Shown piece after piece: positions 22,701 to 34,129 of a stretch of 64,000 nt of DNA. Both the position numbers and the translations under genes were made by a program. Source of the stretch: Margaritispora aquatica (lineage: Eukaryota; Ascomycota; Leotiomycetes; Helotiales; Discinellaceae); the NCBI GenBank assembly GCA_007644065.1, contig VJWN01000017.1, positions 186,001-250,000 on the forward strand, read 5' to 3'. Within the stretch, counting starts at the first letter, position 1; every line of letters begins with the position of its first letter. The notes under the pieces were generated by a model, which ran no database searches, was not told the origin of the DNA, and saw only the letters and a program-made list of their open reading frames with translations.

Positions 22701-23861
22701 GAACTTGGTGCCATATTCCAAGTCCGAAAGTCAGATGAGCAAAATTTCATGCGATGCTTCGCTACCAGTGGTCCACCAAAGGGTATGGTGAGAAAGATTG
22801 GCCGCGTTCCAGAAGTCATCAAGCAAGAGCTCTCTATTCGCTATGGTCAGAAGTCGATCTTGCACATGGGTCGTGCTGAGATGCAGCAATACTGGTCTCA
22901 GACTTCTTACCGCATGCAAAAGATCAGAGATGATCCAAACTGCGCCGAAGCTGAATACGAAAATATCAGAGATAGTGCCGATCCTGGTCTTCACTATGAT
23001 CTTACATTCGATCCTAAAGAAAATATTCTTCCTTTCACATCAAGCATCACATCAGCATTCACAAAAGCACCACGCGTGGCAATCCTCAGAGAGCAAGGTG
23101 TGAACGGTCACGCCGAGATGGCATTTGCCTTCAAAGCAGCCGGATTCGACGCAATCGACGTCCACATGTCCGACATAATCGGAGGTCGCTCCCTCGCCGA
23201 CTTCGTCGGTATCGCAGCTTGCGGCGGTTTCTCTTACGGTGATGTCCTTGGTGCAGGTCAAGGATGGGCCAAGTCAATTCTCATGCACGAAGAGAACGCT
23301 CGCCCAGAATTCCAGCGCTTCTTTGCTCGTCCGGACACCTTCGCCCTCGGTGTCTGTAACGGTTGCCAAATGCTCTCCCGCATCGCCGAGCTGATCCCCG
23401 GCGCCTCGCACTGGCCCATCTTCGTCGAGAACCAGAGTCAGCAATTCGAAGGCCGTGTCTCTATGATGAAGATCCAAGACAACGCCAAGACCCCCTCCGT
23501 CTTCCTCCACGGCATGGACGGCTCTGCCCTCCCCATCGCAGTCTCTCACGGCGAAGGACGCGCCTTGTTCCGCAGCTCCGCCGATCTCGAGGCTATGAAT
23601 GCAGATGGTCTGATTCCACTCCGCTATAACGACAATAGAGGCAACACCACCATGCGCTACCCATTCAATCCCAACGGTAGTCCCGAGGGTATTGCCGGTG
23701 TGAGAAGTTTGGACGGTAGGGTCTTGGCTATGATGCCTCATCCTGAGCGGACCATTATGGCGGATGTGGGAAGCTACGTGCCGCGCGAGAAGGCCGAGGA
23801 GTGGGGTGAGTTCGGACCGTGGGTGAGGATGTTCAAGAGTGCTAGACGGTGGGTTGGTTGA
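19714..23861 (+). CDS. ADE6: Phosphoribosylformylglycinamidine synthase (FGAM synthase, PurL-type)
   Basis: This enzyme catalyses the fourth step of purine synthesis: FGAR + glutamine + ATP to FGAM, in the cytosol. Exons are 19714-21451 and 21499-23861, giving 1366 aa, normal for the large eukaryotic form. The 47-bp intron (GTAAGT...TGTACAG) joins FISIA to NRERCGFSD. In order: an N-terminal PurS-like region, the linker with FAQVNSEHCRHKQF, the first synthase domain (KVETHNHPTAISPFPG, TGSGGEIRDEGA, FIHDVGAGGLSNALPE), a second synthase half (PVGKDSTSMKAAW, YHDISDGGL), and the C-terminal glutamine amidotransferase with GVCNGCQML (nucleophile Cys near residue 1199) and MPHPERT. All expected catalytic features are present. 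Confidence 0.97.
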
Positions 23862-26800
23862 ACGTAAAGCGTAGAGCGAAAGGGATTGGAATTAGACAGT
23901 GGTTTGGCGTTTTTGCTTGTAGAATTGCGGGGGTTTGCTTGTTACCTTACTGGCTGGGAATGAAATGAAAAATTATCTTTGCATGCCTTTTTGTTCTTGC
24001 AGACTCCCCATTGACTTCAGTTATAAGTTTTTCGAGTATACATTATATTGAGAAATAACAGACAATGCGCTTTGTAGTAGGTAAAATATCCACCTGGAGA
24101 AACCTCGTATTTTTCGGACGCCAAGTCCTCCGAGGAGATTGAATTTTGATCTAAAGACTGAGTCCAATTGAAACAAAGTAACTGTAATTTGACACCAAGA
24201 GCTATACTATCTGCTTATTAGTCAGCAAAATCCAGCGCAGGCGGAGCTTTTTACTATCATTTACTCATGCTACTGTCAGTTCATTCATACGGACTGCTAT
24301 TGCTATCATTTCCAATCCTACCGCCCCATATCTGTGTACGTGATTGTTCCAGAAAATTATTGGCGGCGAGGAGGAGGAGCTGAAAGGGTTCACGTATGTA
24401 GGCACTTAGAGATTCATTTTATTGACCTCTACATCATTAGGTCGCGAACCTGCAGAGCACGAATAGATGGCTAACTATCAGCTACTATGTGTGTTACCAA
24501 GATCAAAGATGTTGAAGCTAGCGGGCAGGTCTTATATGTGGCGTACGAACGTGTTTCTATGTGAGGCTAGCTTCGCTTAATGCTCGTTACTCCAGCTGGA
24601 GTTCGACCTAGGTTTCGTTGTGACAGGCTTGAAGGGGGATTAAAATTTGTCGTGACTTACCTTCTCTCTAGGACCGAGAAACTGGGGATTTACACTCCCC
24701 TTTAATGATGCGATATAAGTGAGCTAGGTACAGGTAGGGAACTCAGACCCAACTCACCCCCGATCTAATACCCATGCCCCCCCATCAGACCTTCATAAAC
24801 CCCCCATTCCCCTCAACACAAGCCAACAGGCGGTCTCCGGTAGCGCAATTGGTAGACGTAGAGGCTCAGAGCAAAGTTGGCTTGGGGTGGATCAACAGAC
24901 TCACGACAAGGTCACAAAGCAAATGAAATAAAAAGGATACCGAGGATCTTCGCAAAAACACGCCCATCCGGGGAAGTTTTCTAAGGGGCTGCCCAGTGCG
25001 CCCTGGAGTTTTTGCTGTTTTGATCTTTGATCCTTTTGGGATTGGGTTTGGGCTTGGGTTGGGGGACGAGGGCGACGAAAAGGTTGGTGATGTTTGATGT
25101 CGTTTTTGTGGGGGCAAAAATGGGAAGAGGTCGAGATTCGTGGGAACTGGCTAGAAAGTGGTGAAAAAGAAGATTCAAGTAGCAAGAATTCTGTAAAAAG
25201 TTGAATTTGGAGTTTAGAAGTTTTCTTTATAGTTTGGTGTAATGGTGGTAGTAAAGATGAACGTATCATATACTCATTCATTACCTCTCATTTAAATTTG
25301 TCCGGTAGGCGCCAGCCAGCGGTACCTATAAAGCGCTGAAGGATTCACACCGCTGACCATCTTTTGATATATCAAGATATTAAAATCTTCATAGATCATT
25401 ATCGTGTGTTTTTTTGGGAGAGGTTTCTCATTTTCATTGATTTGTGTTGTTCAGAAGGGAATGATTGTTTGCGAGTTCATTTATGTCGATGGGACTTAAA
25501 GAGCAGAGAGAATAGTACCAAATCAAAACTCTTTCCAGTTCGCTTTTTGGTGACTGATAGCAAAGCTCAAGAAGATTGGCTATTGTCACTTTGCTTTGTT
25601 GCTGGCCTCTTCCTCGATTCCTACTATCTTTGTTCTGCAGACTTTTGAGGCGTTGAGAAGCTGTTTATCTTAGCAGATATCCGAAAAGTATTTTCATCGT
25701 CTGTAACATTATCATGCCGCAGCCCTGAGATTTAATTGAACTACAAGTATAACAGTCAGGAGAACGAGCACGATGTGTCTTTTACCTGTTGCGGAGTTCT
25801 TATTTATCTGCTAACGTCTTGGGGGAGGTGGTAGTTATATACTTTTAGACTAGCTGTGCTTAATATTGAGTGTATGGGAAGGGTTGCAAGTAGGAAGAGT
25901 TCAACTTCACATCAAAAATAGTTGAGATGTATAGATTTTCCAGGTATGAGTTCGTGAGTGCACTCGTGAGTGAGGTGCTTGGGCGATTGTCACAAACTCA
26001 GTACAAGAAAAGGTATAAAACACACTATCAAAACCTCATAATTTTTATGTCAAACACTACCTAACAAGATGAGTACGATCGACTAATGGCAGTAGGTCAA
26101 AGCATCTTTTCTCGCAGCGAACCGTTTCCCCATCAGGGTTACCTGCTGTCTCTCTTGAATTGCGTGGAAGTCTCGAATTGCCTCTCCCGATGGACAGTAG
26201 GAAAGAATTACTGTCTGCGTTTAATTTGCGACGGATGTTAGCGCTTTGTTTCTTGCTGTCCTTTGTAAACTCATTGTCATTCTCCCCACCCTACGCTAGC
26301 TGTCAATGAACTGGGGTCATTTGATTCTACCTCAATCCTATAATGGCATGGAGACTCCAGGACTCAAAACCCTCTGACATTTTTTTCTGGCCATAGGAAT
26401 CAATGTTTCGAGTAATTTGGAGCAGCCAATTTTAGAAGAAGCAAGCAGAATTTTTTTTTTGATATTAAGCATTGCTTGGAACTGTATAACTGTGGTGCTT
26501 GAATGTTGAAGTGTGGCATTTATACTGTAAGTTGTTAGCCCACCCTTTGCTTGGAGGTGTTGGTGAGCTACCAAGAGAGGCTGATTAGAACCTGCTGGGC
26601 TTTTGGTAGCATAATTTGAGTTTAAGCTACTTTAGTTTTCATCCGTATCAGAATCGCCAGTGAATCAGTAAAGGCTGGTGTTGAAGCAGAAGAAAGACTG
26701 TTAAAGAACTTCTAGCGTTTGGTAGAAGATTCTTACATCTGACGCCAATTTTCATCGCATATGACATTTCCAAAGTGGAGAGAGGTCTTTGCTGTCGACT

Positions 26801-27072
26801 ATTCGTGTGTGAACAGGTTATGATCAGCCAAGTTGAGTGAAACTGAGTTTCGCAATGAATGGAAAGTACGCGGTTGTCACGGCGCAATTCTCATGGTACT
26901 ATGTGCCTGAGTTTATTTTTGTTGTCAATTCTGTTTGGCTGCTGCCAACTCAATCTTTTCTCCCCAGCCCAGGTGGATTTCGAAAATTAGAAATACTTTT
27001 GATTGGCATCATTGATGCGAGGTTTTTAAGCTGGTTCAAGAAGAACTCTCTAATGGACTATCTCCACAACTC
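23862..27072. other. Long gene-free stretch between FGAM synthase and GH20 3' ends
   Basis: This 3.2 kb separates two converging genes. GC is lower than in the genes. A short segment at 24832-24860 looks like the 5' part of a tRNA (A-box-like TAGCGCAATTGG) but has no B box behind it. A C/T-rich frame on the minus strand (24866-25281) is Pro/Lys-rich in two alternate frames and unlike any family. No transposon ends, long repeats or spliced gene could be supported. Confidence 0.4.
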
Positions 27073-29371
27073 TTACGAAGTATATGGATAAATGCCAATG
27101 ACCAAAGGAGTCACCATCTTCGCATACTTTTCGTCTGCCCCATCCATCAACCTCACACTCCTCAACTCCCCACTAAATCCACCTCCCCCAATACTCGCAA
27201 TAGGCGCCTCGATCGCCATCGGATTATTCCACACAAAGCTATTACTCAATACGCCCAACGTGGTAGTGAATTCATGGACCGTCTCAACCGTGCTGTTCGC
27301 CGGCGTGGTAGCCAAGTACGTCGCGTTCCCTACCAGAATGAGCTTGACGTCTGTCCAGGACCCGATAGGGAGCGTGTAGTTGAGCACGTAGGGCTCTCCA
27401 CCAGTGATGAGCATCATGTTCGAGAGCGAGCCGTTGCCAGAGAGCAGAGAGGAGCCAGAGCCCGTAAATAGCACGCCTGATGCGGAGGATGTGGGACGAA
27501 TTGAGAAGCAAAGCGTGTAGTTCTTCCCTTTAGACGTCAGGGGCGTGGTGACCTTGCAGCCCGGAGCGAGAATCAAGGTTGAATTCTTCGTCGTGCAGTT
27601 GCCGGAAATGGTGGCGTCATAACCATTGCCTGAGAGGTCAGTGACTGACTTTGCATTTGTGAATTCGTAAGAGAATATGGTGCTAGAATTGGAAGTGATG
27701 CGTCGATCGAGATTCTGTGCTGGGATAGCGGCGTGTAGAGTTTCGAAAATGGAGTAGAATTCCTCCATCAGGAGATCACCACCCCACTGCTTGTCGCTGA
27801 GTGCAGGGATACCTTCTCTGTAGGCATAGTAAGCCTCAAGGACAGAGGTGCTGTTTGGTCCGAAATCGTTCCAAAGAGCTGGCATTTGACCGAGAACATA
27901 TGGACTGTCTTTCGATGGGTTATTGGTCGCATTTGAGTTGTCGAAGATATAAGGGGCAGTTGGACCTCCATCTGGTGCACCATGGAAGACACGGGTCATG
28001 TTGATCTTTTGAGGATAAGAACCACTCCATTTGTTGACGATGTAGAACTGATCATCAGAGTTGATCACCGAGTAGCCATTCTTGATGAAATTAAAATATG
28101 GATTAGCCTCGAAGAACTCCCAGTGCTGAATTGAGACATCTTTGTAGACATTCGATCCATCATCAGCAGAGTCAGGAACGAATGTGCCCCATATCCTGAC
28201 ACTTTTGTTGAATTTCTCCCCAATGTAATCATGCATTGTGTTGACATAGTCGTTGTAATTTGCAACAGCGCCGAGATATTCGTCTGCTCCGAGGTGGATA
28301 GTTTTTGAGTGAAACCAAGGGATGAACGTGCTCCAGATAGTCTTCATGACAGGAATCGTGGTAGGATATGTAATATTTAGTAGTGTAAAATCTCCATCCA
28401 AAGCCAGTTCTGGCTTCCATTGTGTGATGACGAGAGCATGGCCTGGTGCTTCAATTTCGGGGATGATGGTAACGCCACGACTAGCGCACTTTTGCTGTAT
28501 GTTCTCAAAGTCCTCTTGATAGTAAGACTCATTGGGACGGATGTTCAGCCCCGCTACACCAGGATCTGGAGAGTTCAGTCGGAATGCGGAGTAAAAGGCG
28601 AGCTTCTCCTCCATGGTAAGGGTAGAGAGCACGCCAGGACTATCGCTCAGATGGAGGTGGAAAGTGTTTTGTTTGAAGAACGATAAGTACGAACACATCT
28701 CGATAATGAAATCGGGAGGATAGTAATGTCGACCCACATCGAGCTGCCTCGATTAGCTTTGTTTTTAACAAGTGAAGTATATTTGACCTACGAAAGCTCC
28801 TCGAAGACCCCAACCAGGTGCGTCAGTTGCACTTCCATAGCTCAGTCCCGTTTCACTGTCAAGAACGCCCTGTTGCAAGATAGAGCGAGTGGCCCACCAT
28901 GCTCCAAGAGGACTTGCACCAGTAATGACAATACCATTTGCAGTGACATCGATAGTGTAACCTTCAGATGTAGGGCGTCCAGCAGCATCCAGCCATGTGC
29001 TTGAATTACCGATTGTTATGAAAATGGAATCTTTCGCTGAAGCATACGAAGACTTGACAGGAACGGTGAGACCAAGAGAGGTTGACAAATCATCACTGAA
29101 AGTATTTGCAAACTCCTTCAGAGTTGGCGGGATGAGAGTCTCTCCTTCAGTGTCGACCAAGTCTTCAAAATGAGTGTTCACGATAATCGATGTTAAGTCC
29201 TTCAAAGAATAGCTACCGGTTGAGTTTAACTCCACGAATGGGACAGTAGGTATACCGAGCCATCTTGCAGCTGCAGTTTGTCAGTGGGAATACTAGTCAT
29301 TCGAAATATTAATACTTACCAATTTGTGGTATCAAGAGGCACAAAACTGGGATCGAGGAGGAAGTCTTCAT
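27073..29371 (-). CDS. Secreted GH20 beta-N-acetylhexosaminidase with C-terminal LamG-like domain
   Basis: This is predicted to release terminal GlcNAc/GalNAc-type residues outside the cell, from chitin oligomers or glycans. Exons are 29371-29320, 29270-28792 and 28743-27073, giving 733 aa. The start gives a signal-peptide-like N-terminus (MKTSSSIPVLCLLIP). An alpha/beta GH20 N-domain covers about residues 40-170, with ITGASPLGAWWATRSILQQ. The TIM barrel follows: GAFLDVGRHYYPPDF at the second junction, LHLSDSPG, IIPEIEAPGHA, and HLGADEYLG with the catalytic Asp-Glu pair near 331-332. The last ~200 aa (ILAPGCKVTTPL, YTLCFSIRP, ...) resemble a concanavalin/LamG fold. The active site ends in DEY rather than the common DEV/DEW-type sequence, which some lacto-N-biosidases share, so the substrate is uncertain. 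Many N-glycosylation sequons fit secretion. Confidence 0.9.
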
Positions 29372-30184
29372 GATTGAAAGCCGCGAAAGGAAAAGTCGCT
29401 TGGTGCCATGATTCCAGGCATATGAACTCTTATAACCAACTCAGTCCCCATGAATCTAAGATAAGATTGAGTTTGCGTAAGTTTGCCTGCGGAGACATCG
29501 TCGTAGATTAAGTAACGTTGCCCTTGTATATGGAAGGTGACTATGATCGACGTTGAGCGGGGACGTTGCGAAAGTGGGGAAACATCACGATCTTCGAGAA
29601 ATGGGGGAATCTGTCGAGACTTGAGCTTTGAAGGATGGAGAATTAGCCTCCAGACCTGGAAGCTGTGACGAGAGAAGCCTGAGACACAGCTGCTGCCATG
29701 AGTATGGCTTGGCTTGACGCGTAGCATCATAGCAGAGTATGAAATAAAATGCAGCCGAAAGCCTCAAAATCGTCATATTCCTCTGCGAGATCCTCGAAAA
29801 ACCCTCAAGGAGCGAATTCGAAAAGCTCTAAAAGTGGAAAAAGCTTGTTCACGACGCTTGGTTCGCGCCTTTGCTTGGGTCTGATCGAAGCAGCATATAT
29901 TCAAGGAACAACTTTTGGCTGAGCTAGTGAAGAAACTTGATCCATCAAGAAAACTGACCAAGAGAAATATTAAAAATTGATGATAAAAGAAAAGAAGAAG
30001 AATTGAAGTTTATACTTAGGCATGTAGCTAATATTGGTCGAATTCGAATTCAAGATGTAGGGCCGGCATCAGCATGGTGCAATATAGCACCATCCCAGAG
30101 TTCCGTCGGAAAAGTCTGTCAAAATACCTGTTAGATATGGCATACATATTCAGCACATTGAGAGGGATATTTCTCCTGAATATA
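29372..30184. promoter_or_regulatory. GH20 promoter and GH72 3' flank
   Basis: This 813 bp lies between two minus-strand genes and holds the GH20 upstream region. A/T-rich runs occur around 29940-30020. No defined regulatory site was recognised. Confidence 0.35.
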
Positions 30185-32071
30185 CTACTTTGTCTCTGAT
30201 TCGTCTCCAACTACTGTAGACACCTGCTTGTCATGCTGTGCATTCTGTACCTGTACTTCCTGTCTAAATGGATATGAATCAATCTCCAATGGGGCATTGG
30301 AACGATTAGATGGCATGCTGCCAACTGGTAAAGGTGAGGATGATGGCTGCCTTATGGAAGCTTCGCTTTGTAGAGTATCAGATGTGTCTACTGTGTCTCC
30401 CGCACTTGAGACTGGTAATCCAGCTCTTTCATAACGACCCAATTCCCCACGTACGACTGCTGTAGCTGGAAGTTCAGCCTTAGCTCCGTGATAATCGGGT
30501 TGAGAGTCAGGTGGATCGCCAACTTCGAGACCACCAGAATCTAGGCTAGATGCAAGCGCTTTATTCGGTAGGATGGACCTTTTTCTCCACACGAGGATTC
30601 CAGCAATGGCTAAGATTATCAAAAGTGATATGACGCCTACAACTATACCTATTTTGACTCCAGTGGAAATGCCAATGCCTTGTGAAGAGGCTTGATGTTC
30701 TGTTGCACCTGATTTAGAGCCTGTATTAGTACCTGTTGTTGAAGACTGTTGCGTGCTAGTTGAAGCTGTGCTAGGACTGGAGATGGTCTGAATTGAAGAA
30801 CTCTTCGTCGTTGCCGCAGCCTTGAGAAGGGTTGGAACGTATAGATCTCCCGAGATTTTCCATCCACCTGAGGTATAAGCCGGGCAAGAAGGCGTAGTAG
30901 TGGTAATCCTGGCAACACTCACCACCTTTGGCAATAGCGTCGCCCATCGAGATTTCAAATTGCTGAAACCATTTGATGGTAGCGGGGTAGGCGTTCCAGT
31001 GGTCGCACTGCCTGCATACGAGACCAAATCGTAGCCTACAATGGCATTTGTATCTGCCCATTGCCAAACAATGGATCCAGACCACTGGGCATTCATTGCT
31101 GATCCTAAGATAGCTTCTTGATCGTCAAAACTTCGTTCCTTTGTTCCCAAGCAACCAGTTTCGGAGAATAGTATAGGGATATTGTAGCCCAATGAATTGA
31201 CATACAGTTTGTCGTAACCAGATTTCGAGAAAGAAGAGTTTGAACACCACTGATAGTCGTTTTGCCCGAAGAAATCGATAGATCCATTCCCACAAGCCAG
31301 GTAGTTCTAGATGAACGGCGTGAGGCTTTTCTCATCTGTGGATGCATATCCAATGGGAATTTCGCGGTATCCTTTGTTTTGAATATGGACTTTCAGATCA
31401 AGGACTGCGGCTTTTATGTATGGAGCTGCGCTTGTCTGATTGATGTTCCGGATCGTTTCGGTCCCCACGAAAAATCCAAGAGTATTGACATATTGTGCAA
31501 ATGCATCAATGACTGCCGAGTAAGTGTTGAGTTGGTCGCTTGTCCACGTCGGTGGGTGTTTGCTACCTATAAATTAACAAAATTTGCCGCGCTAGGGCTT
31601 TATAGAATACTTGCACCACTCATAAAAGAGAATTGGCTCTCGAGTGCGATCATGACATATATTCCAGCAACGTCGAACGCAGACATACAGCCAGAGTGAT
31701 CCAGAGTCGAATTGACACTGAGTACTCGTATTGTATTGACACCAAGGGACACCATAAGAACAACCTAGCCTATTAGCATTCAGAATCTAGAAAAATCATC
31801 ATGACTTACTTCTCGAGCGCATTGTGCTGCATCGCTTAGTGGGTCTAAAGGGTAAGCTGGTCCCGATGGATAGATGACTCCTAGAGACACATCAGGTACT
31901 GTTATGCAAATGTCCTCTCCAAGGGTCAAACTAACCTTTGATAAACAATTGCTCCCCATCGCTATTTATGAACTTCGATCCTACGACACCAACTTGAGGC
32001 ATTGATGCATAACAGGTGAATAAGCTACCCAGCAAGAAGTATATCGTAATCAGCAAGCTCGAACGATTCAT
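30185..32071 (-). pseudogene. GH72 beta-1,3-glucanosyltransferase-like gene with in-frame stop and C-terminal TM tail
   Basis: GH72 (Gas/Gel) enzymes lengthen beta-1,3-glucan in the cell wall. Exons are 32071-31936, 31880-31810, 31764-31611 and 31566-30185, giving 581 codons to the final stop. All introns have good signals and every junction restores family sequence: IKGVIYPSG, YPLDPLSDAAQC, LGVNTIRV, GCMSAFDVAGIYV. Codon 207 (31309-31307) is TAG within TPFI*NYLACG; a Gln or similar residue would be expected. The following sequence continues the family without a gap: SIDFFGQNDYQWCSNSSF, then ILFSETGC with the nucleophile Glu (about 256). The acid/base motif reads GTE (Glu about 157) rather than the normal GNE. 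After a Ser/Thr-rich linker there is a TM helix (about 425-450) and a ~130-aa cytosolic tail instead of a GPI signal. As written, the product would stop at 206 aa before the nucleophile. Confidence 0.8.
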
Positions 32072-33451
32072 GGTGATGAATATGCATCAATGGTGAGGAC
32101 GAAAAGCATTTTGAAAGAGCAAAATCGACGAGTTCTTGAGAAATCCCCAGGATGTGGCACAGCCCTCTTGATTAAATTAAGGGCATCATCAACTCTAAGT
32201 CTCTTGTATCTCTCTTAGGCGTTGATATGAACAGCCACAGATGTGAAAGTGCTGAAGGATCAAACGTAGCAGAATGTGCTAGTGTCGGCATAATGAGCTT
32301 GGCCGTACGGCACAGCAAAGTCCCTTGCCTAATGCTGGAGACAAAACCGAGAAGTGAATTTTACAATTTTTGATGTTGGTAGAGAGGTTGATATTGAGTG
32401 AGGATGGCACGAATCGTTGGAGATGACTAATAGATCACATGACTATGTCGTTGTGTCACGTCGCATTATTTACATTGGTACACGAGAATGTAAGCGAATA
32501 AACAGAAGAGGCGACATTGTGATAATAAGGTACCTAGGTACCCGGCAGGTCGCCCGAAAGAGCAGTACAAGAATTTGATACCTGCGCAACTTATTGTTAT
32601 GCCTGATATCTTTAGGTGTCGGAGGGGAGACATGGAAAGCGGGTGATATGCGTCCAAGCGACAACCAATGGAATACCAAACATTGATGTCTACTTGAACT
32701 TCTTTCTTTTCAATGTGATTATCTGGATGTCTTTGATCCTTTCTTTGGAGGGGAAGAAATGGGTTAAACTGTTAGTCAAAGACATAATTCGCTTAAAGAA
32801 GGTAATATGGTGTCCCACATATCTACAAACTCGAGTCTCCCATCTCGGCCATGATGGTCATCGGCCATAACAACCAGGCAATGGTGGAATGACTACTATC
32901 ATATGCATATCCGACAGATATACCAAACCCCGATTCTTGCAACGACGGAAAAGGTCCCGCTGCACGACTTCTTGATGACATGTGGGGTTATCTTGGTCAT
33001 CATGATTCCTGAAAACAAATCAGGTACATATTAATGCTGCATGACGAATTCTCAATGTATATAATGATAAAATAGAAAGAAGCCAATGATAAAAACATGA
33101 AGTCGTGAATAGCTGGCATAGTTAAGTGTAAAATACGTCACCACCTACTAATTTTCTCGCTTAACTGGATGGTATTCTCAGTAGGTTCTTGCTTCGCAGG
33201 TTCTTGCATGCAAGCTTCCTACCAGAAATAGCAGGAATTCGTGATTCACGCTTAGAATTAAATTGGTTCACGAAATGAAAGCTATGATTGTGAAAGCTCG
33301 TAGTTTCATACATAAAAAACTCCGACACATGGAGTTCCAGTGTACCACCAAAGCAGCACAATCACGAAGCTCATGTGTAAAAGATATCAGCTTGCAATTC
33401 ACACAATTCCTCGAATATATAAGCTCGAGAAAGCACCCATTGGAAGCAGAA
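32072..33451. other. Intergenic region between divergent genes
   Basis: This contains the GH72 promoter and the upstream region of a small membrane protein gene. The sequence is AT-rich in the middle. An in-frame upstream ATG for the next gene lies at 33263, but the extra 63 residues are not membrane-protein-like. No RNA gene or repeat was seen. Confidence 0.35.
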
Positions 33452-34129
33452 ATGGTTCTTATACAACCAGTCGTGAGCATCACGACAATCGATGCAGACG
33501 ACTTGATACGATCCGGCATACGAAGAACCACTTCAGTCCACTCAAATTTTATAGCTCCGACCTCTAACTTCACTCCTATCTCTACCTCCACCGCTACTTC
33601 AATCTTTAGCGCAACCACTAAATCCGCCTCCTCTACCTACGCATCCACCTCCATCTACACATCAACCACAATAAATTCCCTTCCACAACCCCGGACCACC
33701 ACCGCCGAGTCTGAAACAACACGAACCATCTACGATCTCCTTTCAAGCAGTACACCATTCACCAGGCATCACCCCACGATCCCAGACTCTCCGTCATCAC
33801 CAACAACCACCTCAAACACTGCCTCAAACACCACCGCACAGCTAGGTTTTGACTGGCGCAATTTGTTGATCCTCCTTGGTGTCATCTTTCTGTGCTCCCT
33901 CTATCCTACCTGGGCATTCTGCAGACACAGATACAAAGTGAAAAAGGAGAAGCTCGAAAAAGAAGAGGCGGATAGAGCAGCTGCGGAGATTGCAGAGCAC
34001 AGTTATATTGATGGTGGGTGGGACTATGATGAGTTGCAGGAAAAGGTGCCTTGGAATGCGAAGAGCATGGCTGGAGAAAATCAGAGTGGCTGGCATGATA
34101 TTGATCTGGAGGATGGGAAGTGTCGGTAG
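33452..34129 (+). CDS. Ser/Thr-rich single-pass membrane protein of unknown function
   Basis: The frame is single-exon. I place the start at 33452 (MVLIQPVVSITTID), giving 225 aa, though the frame stays open upstream to an ATG at 33263. The N-terminal half is very rich in Ser and Thr, likely O-mannosylated and outside the cell. A TM helix follows (LLILLGVIFLCSLYPTWAFC), then a basic, Lys/Glu-rich juxtamembrane helix (KVKKEKLEKEEADRAAAEI) and an acidic C-terminal tail. No typical signal peptide is visible at either start. The layout resembles small fungal type I wall-sensor-like proteins, but no specific family is recognised. Coding status rests on length and the orderly domain layout. Confidence 0.6.
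   Translation: MVLIQPVVSITTIDADDLIRSGIRRTTSVHSNFIAPTSNFTPISTSTATSIFSATTKSASSTYASTSIYTSTTINSLPQPRTTTAESETTRTIYDLLSSSTPFTRHHPTIPDSPSSPTTTSNTASNTTAQLGFDWRNLLILLGVIFLCSLYPTWAFCRHRYKVKKEKLEKEEADRAAAEIAEHSYIDGGWDYDELQEKVPWNAKSMAGENQSGWHDIDLEDGKCR

Noticed and set aside
23274..23741. 155-codon minus-strand frame inside FGAM synthase
   Set aside because: It is antisense to the conserved glutamine amidotransferase domain and has no likeness of its own.
24866..25281. Overlapping minus-strand frames, Pro/Lys-rich
   Set aside because: Two or three frames are equally open and low in complexity, and none can be spliced to a neighbour with family sequence.
31507..31566. Bypassing the GH72 stop with an intron ending at the TCTAG next to it
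   Set aside because: Any donor upstream would delete conserved core sequence (including REIPIGY) that reads perfectly up to the stop.
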